Below, piece after piece: positions 45,690 through 57,450 of a DNA stretch of 64,000 nt. Origin of the DNA: Sinonovacula constricta (Eukaryota; Mollusca; Bivalvia; Cardiida; Solecurtidae); contig CM017564.1 in the NCBI GenBank assembly GCA_007844125.1, positions 21,375,004-21,439,003 of the forward strand, read 5' to 3'. Position 1 is the stretch's first letter, and every line of letters starts with the position of its first letter. The notes under the pieces are model-generated. The model had not been told where the DNA came from, ran no database searches, and saw only the letters and a list, made by a program, of their open reading frames with translations. A program made the position numbers and the translations under genes.

Positions 45690-46075
45690 GACGTTATTTT
45701 CATTTTGCAACTCTCTCTTTCTATTCATTTTTTCTCTATTTCATGCCTTTTATTTCTCTGTTGTTATCTTCATACTATTTCTCTCTTGTTCACTTCTTTT
45801 CTCATCTCTTCTCTCACTCCAAACTCTCTCATTAAATCTTTCTACACTTCATTTTCCCTTTAAGTTATCTTTCATTTTCATTCATTTTATCTAACACACA
45901 TCTTCAATTTTTTTCACCATTTTTATTTCTTATACTCATTTATATTTTCTCACTCTCTCTAGTTTCCCTTCCATCTCTCTTATTTCTCTATCTTACTATC
46001 TCTCATCCACATCATACTCTTCTTTCTACTTATATCTCAATTCCTAACTATGAACACCATATATTCAGTACACAT
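45690..46075. repeat. pyrimidine-rich tract
   Basis: About 380 nt dominated by T and C with many TCTCT blocks. Low complexity. Confidence 0.85.
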
Positions 46076-46089
46076 AATAAGTGTCACCT

Positions 46090-47030
46090 TGAGAGGTTAT
46101 TTATACAGCTCAATCCCACAGTTACTTATAAAGCCCAATCTCTAAGTTACTTATACAGCTCAATCCCAAAGTTACTTATACAGCTCAATCCCAAAGTTAC
46201 TTATATAGCCCAATCCCAAAGTTACTTATACAGCCCAATCCCAAAGTTACTTATACAGCTCAATCCCAACAGTTACTTATACAGCCCAATCCCAAAGTTA
46301 CTTATACAGCCCAATCCCAAAGTTACTTATACAGCTCAATCCCAAAGTTACTTATACAGCTCAATCCCACAGTTACTTATACAGCCCAATCCCAAAGTTA
46401 CTTATACAGCTCAATCCCAAAGTTACTTATACAGCTCAATCCCACAGTTACTTATACAGCTCAATCCCAACAGTTACTTATACAGCCCAATCCCAAAGTT
46501 ACTTATACAGCCCAATCCCAAAGTTACTTATACAGCTCAATCCCAAAGTTACTTATACAGCTCAATCCCAAAGTTACTTATACAGCTCAATCCCAAAGTT
46601 ACTTATACAGCCCAATCCCAAAGTTACTTATACAGCTCAATCCCAAAGTTACTTATACAGCTCAATCCCACAGTTACTTATACAGCTCAATCCCAACAGT
46701 TACTTATACAGCCCAATCCCAAAGTTACTTATACAGCCCAATCCCAAAGTTACTTATACAGCTCAATCCCACAGTTACTTATAAAGCCCAATCTCTAAGT
46801 TACTTATACAGCTCAATCCCAACAGTTACTTATACAGCTCAATCCCAAAGTTACTTATATAGCCCAATCCCAAAGTTACTTATACAGCCCAATCCCAAAG
46901 TTACTTATACAGCTCAATCCCAACAGTTACTTATACAGCCCAATCCCAAAGTTACTTATACAGCCCAATCCCAAAGTTACTTATACAGCCCAATCCCAAA
47001 GTTACTTATACAGCCCAATCCCAGTGTTCC
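46090..47030. repeat. 25-bp tandem array (about 37 copies)
   Basis: Unit CCCAAAGTTACTTATACAGC followed by CCAAT or TCAAT. Occasional 26-bp units have CCCAACAGTT. The order of C/T and A variants repeats in blocks several units long, suggesting block duplications. Confidence 0.97.
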
Positions 47031-47074
47031 AACAGGTTAGAAAAATAAAGGATTAAACAAAGTACCTACTACAC

Positions 47075-47575
47075 TTTGTAGACAGGCCCTAGTAGTGGTA
47101 TCAGTAAAGTGCCAGATCAAGGTCCACAAGGCCCTGGGTTCAAACCCCAGTGAGGCCACCATATACAATAAATAGTGATGGCTTATCTCCCCTGGTGATG
47201 ATCCAGCCATAATATGGGTAGTACCATGATTGGTAAGCAGAGTACAGTATAACTGAATGATTGCTGATGGTCCAACAATTATATGGGCAGTTCCATGGCA
47301 GGGTACAGTATAACTGAATGATTGCTGATGGTCCAACAATTATATGGGCAGTTCCATGGCAGGGTACAGTATAACTGAATGATTGCTGATGGTCCAACAA
47401 TTATATGGGCAGTTCCATGGCAGGGTACAGTATAACTGAATGATTGCTGATGGTCCAACAATTATATGGGCAGTTCCATGGCAGGGTACTGTATAACTGA
47501 ATGATTGCTGATGGTCCAACAATTATATGGGCAGTTCCATGTGGGATGTCAATCAAAACACATCCAAACAAACAA
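47075..47575 (+). mobile_element. SINE-3 copy with internal amplification
   Basis: tRNA-like head around TAGTGGTATCAGTAAAGTGC and B box GGGTTCAAACCCC (47138-47150). The body passes into the 61-bp array (47225-47545) and a tail CAAACAAACAAAACAACAAC, resembling the CAATAAACAAACAA tail at 2410-2422. Confidence 0.8.
47225..47545. repeat. 61-bp tandem array (about five units) inside a SINE
   Basis: Unit GGCAGTTCCATGGCAGGGTA, CAGTATAACTGAATGATTGC, TGATGGTCCAACAATTATAT. GCAGTTCCATG corresponds to GGTAGTTCCATGACTGG in the SINE-3 body. Units are almost identical. Confidence 0.95.
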
Positions 47576-48234
47576 AACAACAACACTCTCATGTATCTAG
47601 ATCACACCATGACATGCAGTTTCTAAATCTGAAGTCAACATTTCCATTAAAACACCAATTATTCACTACTGTTACCTTTTTGAAACACATATGATAAGAA
47701 TAAATGATACTAATAATTGATTAATGAATTAAAATGAACCGTCCTGAATATGAGAAATACAACTTTACATTGTTTTCATTTTGTTTTGACTGGTACGAGA
47801 TCAATCCAGATCTGGACTGATTTTCTGGAGTCACTTGTAGGTGTTTTCCTACAATGTTAATTGGCAAAGGCTAATTGGTATATTAATATACTTTTTACCT
47901 CAGCATCTCATATTATTTTCATATATTTTCCACACCAATAAATAAACTCTATTTTTATTCATTTTCCACACCTATAAATAAAGTCTACAAAAAATTGTTG
48001 TTGTTTTTTTACACACCAGTCAGTGTCTATTTTTTTTAACCATTCTCACCATATATTTTATATCATGCTTGCATGCCTAAAACATTTTAAAGTACTTTTT
48101 GCAATTATACTTCACCTTGATTAAGTTATTCTACCATAGAAGCTAAATGTAAGATATCATTCTATGCTGACCATGTTTCTTTGGAAAAGTCAGTCGATTT
48201 GTTATTTTTTTTACATATTTATTTATAGTCAATT
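47576..48234. other. A+T-rich non-coding DNA
   Basis: No repeat or gene recognised. Confidence 0.5.
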
Positions 48235-48435
48235 GGGAAGCAAGTTATTTCAACTCAACTCGACTTTCCACTTCCTGGGTAGAACCAGTACTCAGGTACT
48301 GAGTACCTGGGGCAATGTGCAATAAATATAGTCTTGCTAAGGAACTAACATCATGTAATCAGTTTTGGGTTCGAACCCAGGACCCACCAATCCAGAGTCA
48401 AATGTCTTAACCATAAGACCACGGATGCTCACACA
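48235..48435 (-). mobile_element. SINE-4 copy
   Basis: Minus strand: GAGCATCCGTGGTCTTATGG, TTAAGACATTTGACTC, B box GGTTCGAACCC (48378-48368), then a body ending with TTCTACCCAGGAAGTGG. A diverged relative lies at 58290-58435. Confidence 0.75.
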
Positions 48436-49109
48436 ATCTGCCATTAAACACAGTGAAATTATTTCTACCTTTTATTCTGCATGTGCACACATCACAAATC
48501 TCCAATTATGTCTAATACACAGTGGTGTTTTAGTAGTCAACAATTGAAAATTACATGATCTCTTGTCCTATTATTATTTTAAATACAATTTGCATAAAAA
48601 ATGAACTGTCTTTCCATTCATTAGATACAAACAGTTTTGTACTTAAAAACACAAAACCAGGAAATTAAAAAAATACCTTTTTGCTCTTAAGGTAAAAGTA
48701 TTTACCTTTCAAGCCATGGGCCCTTGGGACCAGTTTATTAATCTGTAGGCGATAATAAATCACAACAAATGTCTGAAAACTTAACAGTTAATTTCCCTTA
48801 CCAAGCCATTTTAACGATTTCATGAAATATAAAAAATTAATTTTCAACTGTTTTAGCTGAGCAAGTTCCTCAAGGTTATTGTTAGAAGCCCTTAGGCCAT
48901 GACTAGGTGTGAATAATTTTATTAAAATTTGTCTAAAGTGATTCGACTATAACATTACATAGCTATTGATGTAAGAGGTATATGTCTACCATAGTCAGGA
49001 ATGTGTCTAAAATGCCTAACTCAAGTCAGGAATGATTTTAATCCATAGACAGTATTTGTCTGTATTTGAATATACCTAACAAGGAATATGTCTCACTGTG
49101 TCTTTCCAA

Positions 49110-49191
49110 AGTACCAGTAGATTAAGTAGCAGTAGAAGTAGTAGTAGTAATAATAGTAATAGTAGAAGTAGTAATAGTAGTAGTAATAGTA

Positions 49192-49233
<42 letters not shown>

Positions 49234-49460
49234 ATAGTAGTAATAGAAGTAGTAATAATAGTAATAGTAGTAACAGTAGTAGTAATCGTAATAGTAGTAG
49301 TAGTAGAAGAAATAACAGCAGCAAGAGTAGTAGCAGTAGAAATGGTAGCAGCAGCAAGAGTAGTAGCAGTAGAAATAGAAGCAGCAGCAAGAGTAGTAGC
49401 AGCAAAAATAGTAGCAGCAGCAACAATGGTAGCAGTAGAAGCAGTAGCAGCAGTAGTTGT
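49110..49460. repeat. (AGT)n/(AGC)n trinucleotide array
   Basis: About 350 nt of AGT, AAT and AGC triplets. It gives long fortuitous frames on both strands (poly-Ser on plus; poly-Leu and poly-Thr on minus). Confidence 0.97.
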
Positions 49461-49579
49461 GGTAGGTGAAGTAGACATACTGATATAGTTTTATTGTACG
49501 AATCTAAGCATAACAACTCCTTTAAGCAGTAAATAAATAACACAGCAAAAAATAGTCCCATGAGAGACAGACGCTATAA

Positions 49580-49870
49580 GTGGTTTTCATTGCAGAAGAG
49601 CCAAGTCATAAATAGATGATCATTACATGGGGCGCTGAACAATATTTGCTCATTTACGGCCAGTTAACTTTGTGAAGCAGAGACGACATTGTTTGAATGA
49701 CAGAATCCCCTGCTCACCACTGGCTGTTGTTGTATACCGGGAAATAGATTACAATTAATCCACTCACAGCACCGACACACGCCGCAGCGGAATATTTATA
49801 GTCGACGTCTTGACACACATTGATAGACTGCCTGACTTTGTGTCATGTTTTACTTTTGTTTTCACATGAC
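49580..49870. promoter_or_regulatory. repeat-poor upstream block, candidate enhancer
   Basis: Unusually CpG-containing for the window (ACACGCCGCAGCGG, GTCGACGTC), no repeat family, no coding frame. Could be regulatory; unproven. Confidence 0.25.
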
Positions 49871-49974
49871 CCTTTCCACGCCTCATTTATTTATAAGAAA
49901 AAAACGAATCTTAGCTTTGTGATAACAACAACATGTAAAGGTAACAAGATACATTATCACAACCTCAGTATCTC

Positions 49975-50060
49975 AACTAGTGTAGATCCTGATTAGATAG
50001 CTCCCAGTAAGAACTGGCTTATCTGCATCAACACTATTTACCTGAGTCATATGAATACCT
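49975..50060. repeat. family B element
   Basis: CTAGTGTAGATCCTGATTAG, AGCTCCCAGTAAGAACTGGC, CTGCATCAACACTATTTAC. Confidence 0.8.
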
Positions 50061-50319
50061 AGCAAAAAGGTAAATGTCTTTCTTTTTTTTCTCAAGACTG
50101 GGCTATACAGGCTATGGGCTAGATTCTTCAGAAGAAAAAAATCAACAAGATAACAAATGAATTTTTTTTCAATTTAAAGCGAGTTTGTTTTTTAAAAGAA
50201 GATTGATGAATTTGTTAAATTGTTTAAATATAATGTTACGATGATTAGCTATTGACCCATGGTTGACAATGCATTGTTGCACAACATTGAAAATAAGTCT
50301 GACAACAAATTTTGAAGGA

Positions 50320-50645
50320 ATCTCTTAAAGGGGGTATCCAACACTTTGGACCCAAATATTTTTTCTGAAATAACCAAATAAGTCATTGTTACCCTGAAAA
50401 AATCTTGCAAAATGCTGCTCATTGATGCCCTCTATCAGTGTGAACAGTGAAACATAAATCCCCATTCCATATTGCAAACAGGTATTTCCTATCTGAGCCA
50501 TGCTACAGAGATAGCTATTTTTAACTAGGAAAACCATGTGACAATGGGCTTTTGAGATTATGTTATATATCATCATCTGGGTAATCCGATCTCACATCTA
50601 TTTTTAGCCGAGATCACTATCCTGCTTATTTATAGATTTGGAATT
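50320..50645 (+). repeat. family D copy (left part, well preserved)
   Basis: Begins CTTAAAGGGGGTATCCAACA, ends near TTATTTATAGATTTGG. The right terminal repeat is missing. Confidence 0.87.
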
Positions 50646-50699
50646 ATTATAACTGTGTTGCTGTGCTTCATGTACCAAAAACTGAATGTAAATGTAGGT

Positions 50700-50910
50700 A
50701 CTTGATTTTTGTTTTTTGAGGAACATCGCAGCATCACAATTATGGTGATAATAGTAGGATTGAGGTATTATTGGTAGAAAAAAAGTCCTGACAAATGTTT
50801 AAGTAGAACCATTGATATACGGCAAGTGATACATGACAAGTCAACTAAGAGACCTCTATATTTGAAAGTCCTCGTAACTGGTCCCATATTCACAAAACAT
50901 CTCAAGTATA
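50700..50910 (-). mobile_element. SINE-2 copy, degraded
   Basis: GAGGAACATCGCAGCATCAC, CCTGACAAATGTTTAAGTAG, AACCATTGATAT follow the SINE-2 order. The B box is not clear. Confidence 0.55.
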
Positions 50911-51184
50911 ACTATCTAACCTCAAAATTTTAATGTTTCCCTCAAACTGCGAAAAACTCATTCAAATGGTATTAAACAAATTTTTAAAAAGTTTTTAAAA
51001 GTTAAGTGAATTATCATCTATTGAGTTTGAGGATATCAATTTGATATGTTTTGTGAATACAGGGGCCAGATGAGACTCAAACATACAGTGAGTTACAAAA
51101 CAACAACTGTACCCTTGATGCTACAGGCACTCTTCTGTAAATGCTTGAAGTTAACCTCTATATAAGAGGAGTAAAACTAATTTT

Positions 51185-51420
51185 TTGTTGGCATATATCC
51201 CATAATCCTCAATCAAACCCTATCTTGTAGGTACTCAATAGAATTGTCACATCGAGACGCTTCTAACAAGTACCAGGTATAAGGAGTTTGGAGGAAAAAT
51301 AAATAAATAAATATGTAATGGAGTTAGTCCTATAGTGTAGGTACTTGTTAAAATTGTTATATTGAGACGATTCTAATGAGTACCAGGTATATAGGGTTTA
51401 GATGAGAAAAGAATGAGTTT
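51185..51420. repeat. family C, two units
   Basis: ATCCCATAATCCTCAATCAA, CTCAATAGAATTGTC, AGTACCAGGTATAAGGAGTT; a second unit follows with TTGAGACGATTCTAATGAGT. Confidence 0.85.
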
Positions 51421-52164
51421 GCAAGAGCTGTACGCCTCTAATCTGGTGCTCTGTTGATGTGATGTTTCTATTATCATGCTGAAGAAGACAACTTGTTAGT
51501 GATGAATCAAATTTCTAGCATATCTGTTATCAATCAAACTGTGATGATATCAATTAGAGCTTGGTGTCTTATTAATTGTTTTTTATGATCCATTTATCCA
51601 CCTTTTTACTTCACAAGGAAAACTGTGTAAATATTGTCATCCTGGAACGAGTTTTAACAAATAGACAAAGTGGCTCCTAAGCTATAAAAATATGAATCAT
51701 GTTAAAAGTGCTGGGTGAAATGTTTTACATAAATCTATTATCAACCAGACTCCTGGATTCTTTACCTCTTTGTTTATCATTATTTACCTTCAGTAAAAAG
51801 CATGTCTATGTTTTAAGTCCTGTCTTCGCTAGATTTTGATTAATTGTCTTCCTGGAAGTTATAAAAAAACAGGACGACTTTAAAATACTTTTTTGGTATT
51901 TTCTTTTATATAGTAATAATTATGACAGTTGGTTAATTCAATTTTCTTTCATGATGAAAGTTTAAGTTAAACATTTTCCTGGTTTAGCGGAAAAACAACG
52001 TGACCACTTAAGCTATGGCAGGTGGATCTCGTTAACTTGCAAATACGGTAAAACCTGCGGTGGTAGTTGTTTATTATATTAAATGTTGTGTGTTTTATAT
52101 AGAAACATATACAGCCAATAAAGTAATAACAACCTTTCTAGAGTCTTACTTAGTATGGCTGTCT
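51421..52164. other. A+T-rich non-coding DNA
   Basis: No gene recognised. A short stretch near 51990-52010 (ACGTGACCACTTAAGC) vaguely resembles family D. Confidence 0.45.
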
Positions 52165-52290
52165 TTTAAAGGTGGTCTCCCTCAATTTGGACCATCTTTT
52201 TATCTGGTATCAAGGCCTACTGATTTAGACTTAGCAGGAAATAGTATAGATCCTGATTAGATGTCCCCAGATTTTTTAAGCTAGCAGTGC
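52165..52290 (+). repeat. family D left end joined to a family B half element
   Basis: TTTTAAAGGTGGTCTCCCTC (family D end), then AAATAGTATAGATCCTGATTAG-like sequence near 52240 (family B left arm). Confidence 0.65.
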
Positions 52291-52299
52291 CAGGCAAGA

Positions 52300-52500
52300 A
52301 TGTCCTGTTGTCTCAATCAAAGCGGGGAACAGATTCGTGAGATCGTAGTTGCGATGGTGGACATCAGAACAGGTAAATGGGATAATCGTGCGTGTCCCGA
52401 AGGCAGGCATTACACTGGCTGGCCTAACAATAGATGATGGTTAATCATAAATCCATCTTCCTCACAAGCCCCCAGGCTCTAGCCATGACATTATAATCTG
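52300..52500. promoter_or_regulatory. repeat-poor upstream block, candidate enhancer
   Basis: Mixed composition with CpGs (GATCGTAGTTGCGATGG) and GGTTAATCATAAATCC. No repeat or frame. Confidence 0.2.
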
Positions 52501-52539
52501 TAAACACTGCAGGGTTCATCTTTCCTTTGTCACCACTGA

Positions 52540-53200
52540 CTGTCCTGTCAGACTCTGTCCCCTCTTCTTTTTTATTTCTCTCCCTGTCTCTCTATCTTAT
52601 TTCTTCACCCTTTTTTTCAATATTGTCTTTTGATCATTATTTCCATCTTTCCTATTTTTCTCCTTCTCTCTATCTTATATCTTTCCCTTTCTTAATTATT
52701 TCTTTCCTAATCACTCCATGTTATCCCTTTCTCTTTTCTTTCTTTTCACCATTTCTTTCTGATCTTTTCTGCCCTGTTTCTCCATACTTTCATGTTTTGT
52801 CACTTCTGATTGTCTCATCAGATTTCTGATTGTCTCATCAGATTTCTGATTGTCTCATCAGATTTCAGATCTTTGCGACTTTTGCAGTAGCTTCTCATTC
52901 TCATATTTCTTTTATTTTATCAACTGTGCTGTAAGTCTTTCCATTTTCCTTCTTCTCTTGCTGATTTTTTTACTTTCTCTCTATCTTATCTTTTGCGACT
53001 TTTTTTTTTAAATTGGTCTTCATGCCAACCCACCCTCTCTCCTTCTCTGTGCCGATACCTTTCTCTCTATCTTAATGCTTTTATCATTTCTCCTTTATGT
53101 ATTTTTTTTCTATTTCTTTTCATCCTTTTCCACACACACCTGCTTGTTTGTTCTTTTGTCCTTCATATCTTCCATCTAAATCTTAATATCATTAAATGTT
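52540..53200. repeat. pyrimidine-rich tract with a 20-bp triplication
   Basis: About 650 nt rich in T and C with TCTCTATCTTAT motifs. At about 52807-52866 the 20-mer TGATTGTCTCATCAGATTTC occurs three times. Confidence 0.88.
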
Positions 53201-53454
53201 TACAAACATACAAGTAAATGTCCAATCAGCAATCATCATTAACATATTTTTTATGATTTCTTCTATCTTCAGTTTAATTTCCTAACCTGAGGCAAGATCC
53301 ACGTACAAAATGTATATTTAAGTACTGGTAGAAACACACAACCTTAGAATTTAATCAATACCATATGTTCATCTTCTGAATATTTGCAGTTTTGTGTGTT
53401 GGTGTCGAAACATTTTAAACATTTAAACTATTAGTTGGCTAATCAGTTAATTAT

Positions 53455-53600
53455 CTGGCTAACCTGCAATGCACCAGTGGTTCTACCCAGACCAGACCAG
53501 ACCAGACTGGGCTCTTCCTCCACCAATAATTTTTAGCTAGACGTCGGCATTATGACCATAATTGTTTCGGTGCAATGCAAGAAAAACAAAACTAAAAAAT
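53455..53600 (+). mobile_element. SINE-2 3' portion
   Basis: CCAGTGGTTCTACCCAGACC, a short (CCAGA)n expansion, GGGCTCTTCCTCCACC, AGCTAGACGTCGGCATTATG, tail AAGAAAAACAAAAC. Confidence 0.75.
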
Positions 53601-53614
53601 ATTCGGCTAAGGCG

Positions 53615-53695
53615 GAAAGTATAGATCTAAATCAGCTGGGTCCCTGCCAAAAGCTGTTTGGTTAGGATCTACACTATTTGCTGTTTAGAGACTGA
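53615..53695. repeat. family B element
   Basis: AAAGTATAGATCTAAATCAG and GGTTAGGATCTACACTATTT, followed by GCTGTTTAGAG. Confidence 0.8.
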
Positions 53696-53877
53696 TCGAC
53701 ATAATTATATAAACTGGCCTTTTAAGTATAATTATGACTTTTAATCTCCTATTTGTATTGTTTTCATGGGGAGTAAACACCGGAGAAATATATCCCAGAA
53801 ATACTTTGCCAAGAGGAGGCAACTCTACAGCGTTACCTCGATGGTCCAATCTCCACATCTGAAGTCATATACCTTCA

Positions 53878-53965
53878 CAGTAAGTTATGTCACCAAGCAG
53901 TAAGTTATGTCACCAAGCAGTAAGTTATGTCACCAAGCAGTAAGTTATGCCACTAAGAAGTAAAA
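53878..53965. repeat. 20-bp tandem repeat, four copies
   Basis: CAGTAAGTTATGTCACCAAG repeated; the last copy is changed to GCCACTAAGAAG. Confidence 0.93.
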
Positions 53966-54469
53966 TCAGCAATGTGCATGAGAAGCAAAACTTGTAATGA
54001 TATTATAATATTTTGATAGTATTTTTTTTAAATGGCATACAAATATAGTTAAAACAATAAAGTTCAAGGAATGTTTAGACTTTAAACATAAATTGTTTTG
54101 ACTTTATTCCATTTAGAAAGTTTTTACAAACTTTTACATTGATATTAATATACACAAGCATGACCTGCAATATCGTCCTGTGCTTTTCACGATGGCAGTG
54201 GCTTACTGTAGCATAGCGAAACATAACCAGTGTAAACGGTGTGTTGAGGGCCTAGAAACAGAGTGTTGTTGTGTGAAGGCAAATCCACATACCACCACCA
54301 TTTGGTGGGCTTACAGGGAAACCAACATTGTTACCATCATCCATGACACTTGTCACCTATCTTGATAAATGAACAATCATAAAGGAGCAAGAGATAGCCA
54401 TCTAAATAATGCTGTTTTCATTTTTTTACCCTCTCCCCTCTATAACCACCCCCCTCCATTCCCATTCCC

Positions 54470-54512
54470 TGCCCCCCCCCCCCCCCCCCCCCCCCTATAT
54501 ATATATATATTC
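54470..54512. repeat. poly(C) and (TA)n
   Basis: A run of about 24 C, then TATATATATATATA. Confidence 0.95.
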
Positions 54513-54664
54513 CAACGTAATGAAGACTGTAAAATAAATTGTCACTTACCACTAACATGTACTCAAATCTCTTCTCTTTGAGGACCCTGTTTCGACTTTC
54601 ACATGTTACAATCTTTAGTTTTTGATGTTTTGTTTCCAATTTAAAAAATGACTTGGTTGAATTT

Positions 54665-54930
54665 TATGAAAGTAAAGCTCAGCTCCTCACCGTTTGGTTT
54701 CGAGTCCCAATCAGACCGAGAACTTTCACAAGGTGAGGTTTTCCAATTAACCTGCTGTGCGCTGCGGATTCTACTCTGACCAATGTCTTGGGTCTTCCTC
54801 CACAAAAAATAAGCTGGAAGTTGCCAACATGACAGTAACTGTGTCAGAGTGATATAACAGAAACAAAACTAACAAAGCCAACATGACAGTAACTGTGTCA
54901 GAGTGATATAACAGAAACAAAACTAACACA
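54665..54930 (+). mobile_element. SINE-2 copy with duplicated 3' end
   Basis: B-box region GGTTTCGAGTCCC (54698-54710), GCGGATTCTACTCTGACCAA, TCTTCCTCCAC, then the tail AGAAACAAAACTAACA. The last 54 bp (from 54823) are duplicated in tandem. Confidence 0.8.
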
Positions 54931-55439
54931 ATAAATCCAGATTATCATAACAGCTTATGAATTTTGGGAAAATGTAAAAAAAAATCAATCCGGACAATCT
55001 TGTGTACAGGACCTTTAATTAGATTTGTATCATTTGAAAAAAACAAATTTTAAATGTTTCATATTTTTTAAACCACCCCCAATACCCTCTCCACCCCCCC
55101 CCACCCCCCTCTACTATCCACCTATCCACATGGGAGGTACAAGTATCCCTATCAACATGGAATGATGCAAAAACCTCAGCCTTCATTCACATTCTGTGCC
55201 AAAAAAGATTATCTTGTGATCTAGATGTTATAGAATTTAATCCTTGTTATGGTATGTAAACAGATAAAACTTACGTCAGACTCAATTAAAAACAGTCTGA
55301 CTTTGATTTTTTATGAGATTAAATCTATGAAAGTCCTCGTTTTGCCATCTGGGTTTACATTTTTTACTTTTTCTGCAGTAGTAACAGTTGTATCACTGTA
55401 TATTTTTTTTGTTACATCTCACTGACACAATTATGGACA

Positions 55440-55625
55440 TATTAATGACATCCAGCTAATTGGCGGAGGAAGACCCTTTATTTATGTCTGGGAAGAACCT
55501 ACAGCACACACCAAGACAGCTGAAAGACTTCGCCATATGGAAGTTCTTGCCCTGACCAGGTCTGGAAGCCATGCAGTCAGGGGCTGAGGAGTTACAAGTC
55601 AGCGATTCTAACTGCTCGGACATGG
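55440..55625 (-). mobile_element. SINE-2 copy
   Basis: TCCAGCTAATTGGCGGAGGA, TTTATGTCTGGGAAGAACC, CAAGACAGCTGAAAGAC; the tRNA-like head on the minus strand ends at GGCACCCATGTCC, which then repeats in tandem. Confidence 0.8.
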
Positions 55626-55845
55626 GTGCCTCCTGGACATGGGTGCCCCCTGGACATGGGTGCCCCCTGGACATGGGCACCCCCTGGACATGGTCGCCCC
55701 CTGGACATGGTCACCCCCTGGACATGGGTGCCCCCTGGACATGGGTGCCCCCTGGACATTGGTGCCCCCAGGACATGGGTGCTCCCTAGACATGGGCGCC
55801 CCCTGGACATGGGTGCCTCCTGGACATGGGCTCCCCCCTGGAGGA
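55620..55845. repeat. 17-bp tandem array (about 13 units) from a SINE end
   Basis: Unit CATGGGTGCCCCCTGGA with small changes. The first unit is the 5' end of the neighbouring SINE-2 (CGGACATGGGTGCC on plus). Unit length is not a multiple of three, so all frames stay open without being genes. Confidence 0.95.
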
Positions 55846-56210
55846 CAATTGTTAAAAATTTTAAGTCTTTAAACTGGGTCAAACATATTCTGATGGCACC
55901 AATACACTTATATCATCCCTGTTCATATGTCTGGCTCTTATACCAAAGTCTGAAATATTATTAAAAGGGGCATTAACTCATGTCATTTAAATTTTATCAT
56001 AACAAAGTGGCAAGTGCACAAGTTTCCATTGTAATAAAAATAATTGTAAGTTTCATCCAAATTGAGTCAAAATTGTCTGAGAAACTTGGACAGACTTGTG
56101 TCCATGTACAGACAGACATACAGATAAAGGGAAAACAACCAGACTTTGTTGTTTGGTTGGTGTATAACAACTGAGTCTACAATTTAACTCTTAGCCTGCT
56201 ATTCGTGTAT
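55846..56210. other. A+T-rich non-coding DNA
   Basis: No repeat or gene recognised. Confidence 0.5.
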
Positions 56211-56217
56211 CTATAAG

Positions 56218-56285
56218 GCTGAGGAAAATATTGTAGATGCTGGAAGATGTCTGATTAGGATCTACACTACTTGCTGCTCAGTCTC
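56218..56285. repeat. family B element
   Basis: AATATTGTAGATGCTGGAAG and CTGATTAGGATCTACACTAC, TTGCTGCTCAGTC. Confidence 0.75.
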
Positions 56286-56329
56286 TGTTTATAAGTACAC
56301 TAACCCTGACAAGTAACATATATAATATT

Positions 56330-56541
56330 TAATAACACAGGGGCACTTATGAGGTGACAAGGGACTGAACCCGACCGATCCATTATACTAACACCGACGA
56401 GTCAGGCATAATGCTGTCCCCTTAGCCCCAAGCGTTAGGAGGGAAGCCACTACTACCAACTTTTAAGTCTTTAATTTTACCAGGCCGGGATTTGATCCCG
56501 ATCCGCAAGCCGATGCTCTACCACTTGGGCTATTGCGGCCG
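56330..56541 (-). mobile_element. SINE-1 copy
   Basis: Minus strand head GCCGCAATAGCCCAAGTGGT, B-box region GGGATCAAATCCC (56498-56486), body with CCTAACGCTTGGGGCTAAG and GACTCGTCGGTGTTAG. Confidence 0.85.
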
Positions 56542-57029
56542 GTTTTTGTTGTTGTTTGACAAACAAAACTTTGGTCCAAACTGTCAAATACCACCAGTAA
56601 AGTCTTCACCCGATTAAAGATTCTGTTTTTACTTGAGTAAGATTAATAATTTTTATATCCATATATATGCATTTGTAAATTATTGTGCTGTTGCTTTTAA
56701 TGCAATTTCAGCATGTTATTAAAAAATTTAATGTAAAAGTTAAAAAAAAAAGTATCAATTATGTTTATTTCTTAATTTTTTGTGAATCAGAGTGGGCCAG
56801 TTAGTTCAAGAACTGGTGCATCATAGGCATGTTCATTTTCCAGGCCAGTGACACCCACCCATAAAAAAATAAAAATGCAGGACGTATCAGCTTGGCAAGG
56901 AAAAGTTCTGAGGCGGTGAAATTTAAGCTGGGCCGTGCCCAGTTATCTGCAATCGAGCTGCAGAGAAGATATAGATTTTCCTAACATGCCAGAGCACCAG
57001 ATAAAAGGGAAGGAAACCTGATTAAGTGA

Positions 57030-57165
57030 AGAAATATATCCCAAAATTCTCAACCAAACCCACAGTATAGGTACTCATCGGGACTGTCACATCAAGACGA
57101 TTCTAATGAGTACCAGGTTTAATGAGTTTGGAGGAGAAATAAAGGAGTTACCAGCTACTTCTTCC
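57030..57165. repeat. family C element (both halves)
   Basis: ATATATCCCAAAATTCTCAA, GGTACTCATCGGGACTGTC, GACGATTCTAATGAGTACCA, GAGTTTGGAGGAGAAAT. Confidence 0.85.
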
Positions 57166-57411
57166 TTAATCTTCGAGTTCTGTATACATCTTACTTTATC
57201 AGTACACCCCTGCACCTCAGAGCTACTTGACACCTCTTCATCTTTTCCTCAGATTATATATATATTGCCATAACAACATAGCATCTGGAGTTTAAAGAAA
57301 AACCATGGCAGAAGAAACTTGGTACATCAACAGATATACCGAGGCTGCTACCACTGAGATAGCATGCCGAACACCTGATGTAATACCACAGTCATTTTTA
57401 TCACAAGACAC

Positions 57412-57450
57412 ACCTTAAAGGGGGTATCCACCAGTTTGCCTGAATCTAAT
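57412..57450 (+). repeat. family D left terminal fragment
   Basis: CCTTAAAGGGGGTATCCACC then AGTTTG. The internal body is not recognised after about 57450. Confidence 0.75.

Noticed and set aside
46090..47030. CRISPR-like regular repeat
   Set aside because: The repeats are contiguous with no unique spacers, and the genome is eukaryotic.
47037..47592. Four nested minus-strand frames sharing the same 20-residue repeat
   Set aside because: Translations of the 61-bp array derived from a SINE.
49076..49561. Long poly-Leu (minus), poly-Ser (plus) and poly-Thr frames
   Set aside because: They are translations of an AGT/AGC triplet microsatellite; several frames are open at once.
55456..55964. Overlapping Pro/Trp/Gly-rich frames on both strands
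   Set aside because: The 17-bp array keeps every frame open; no gene-like features.
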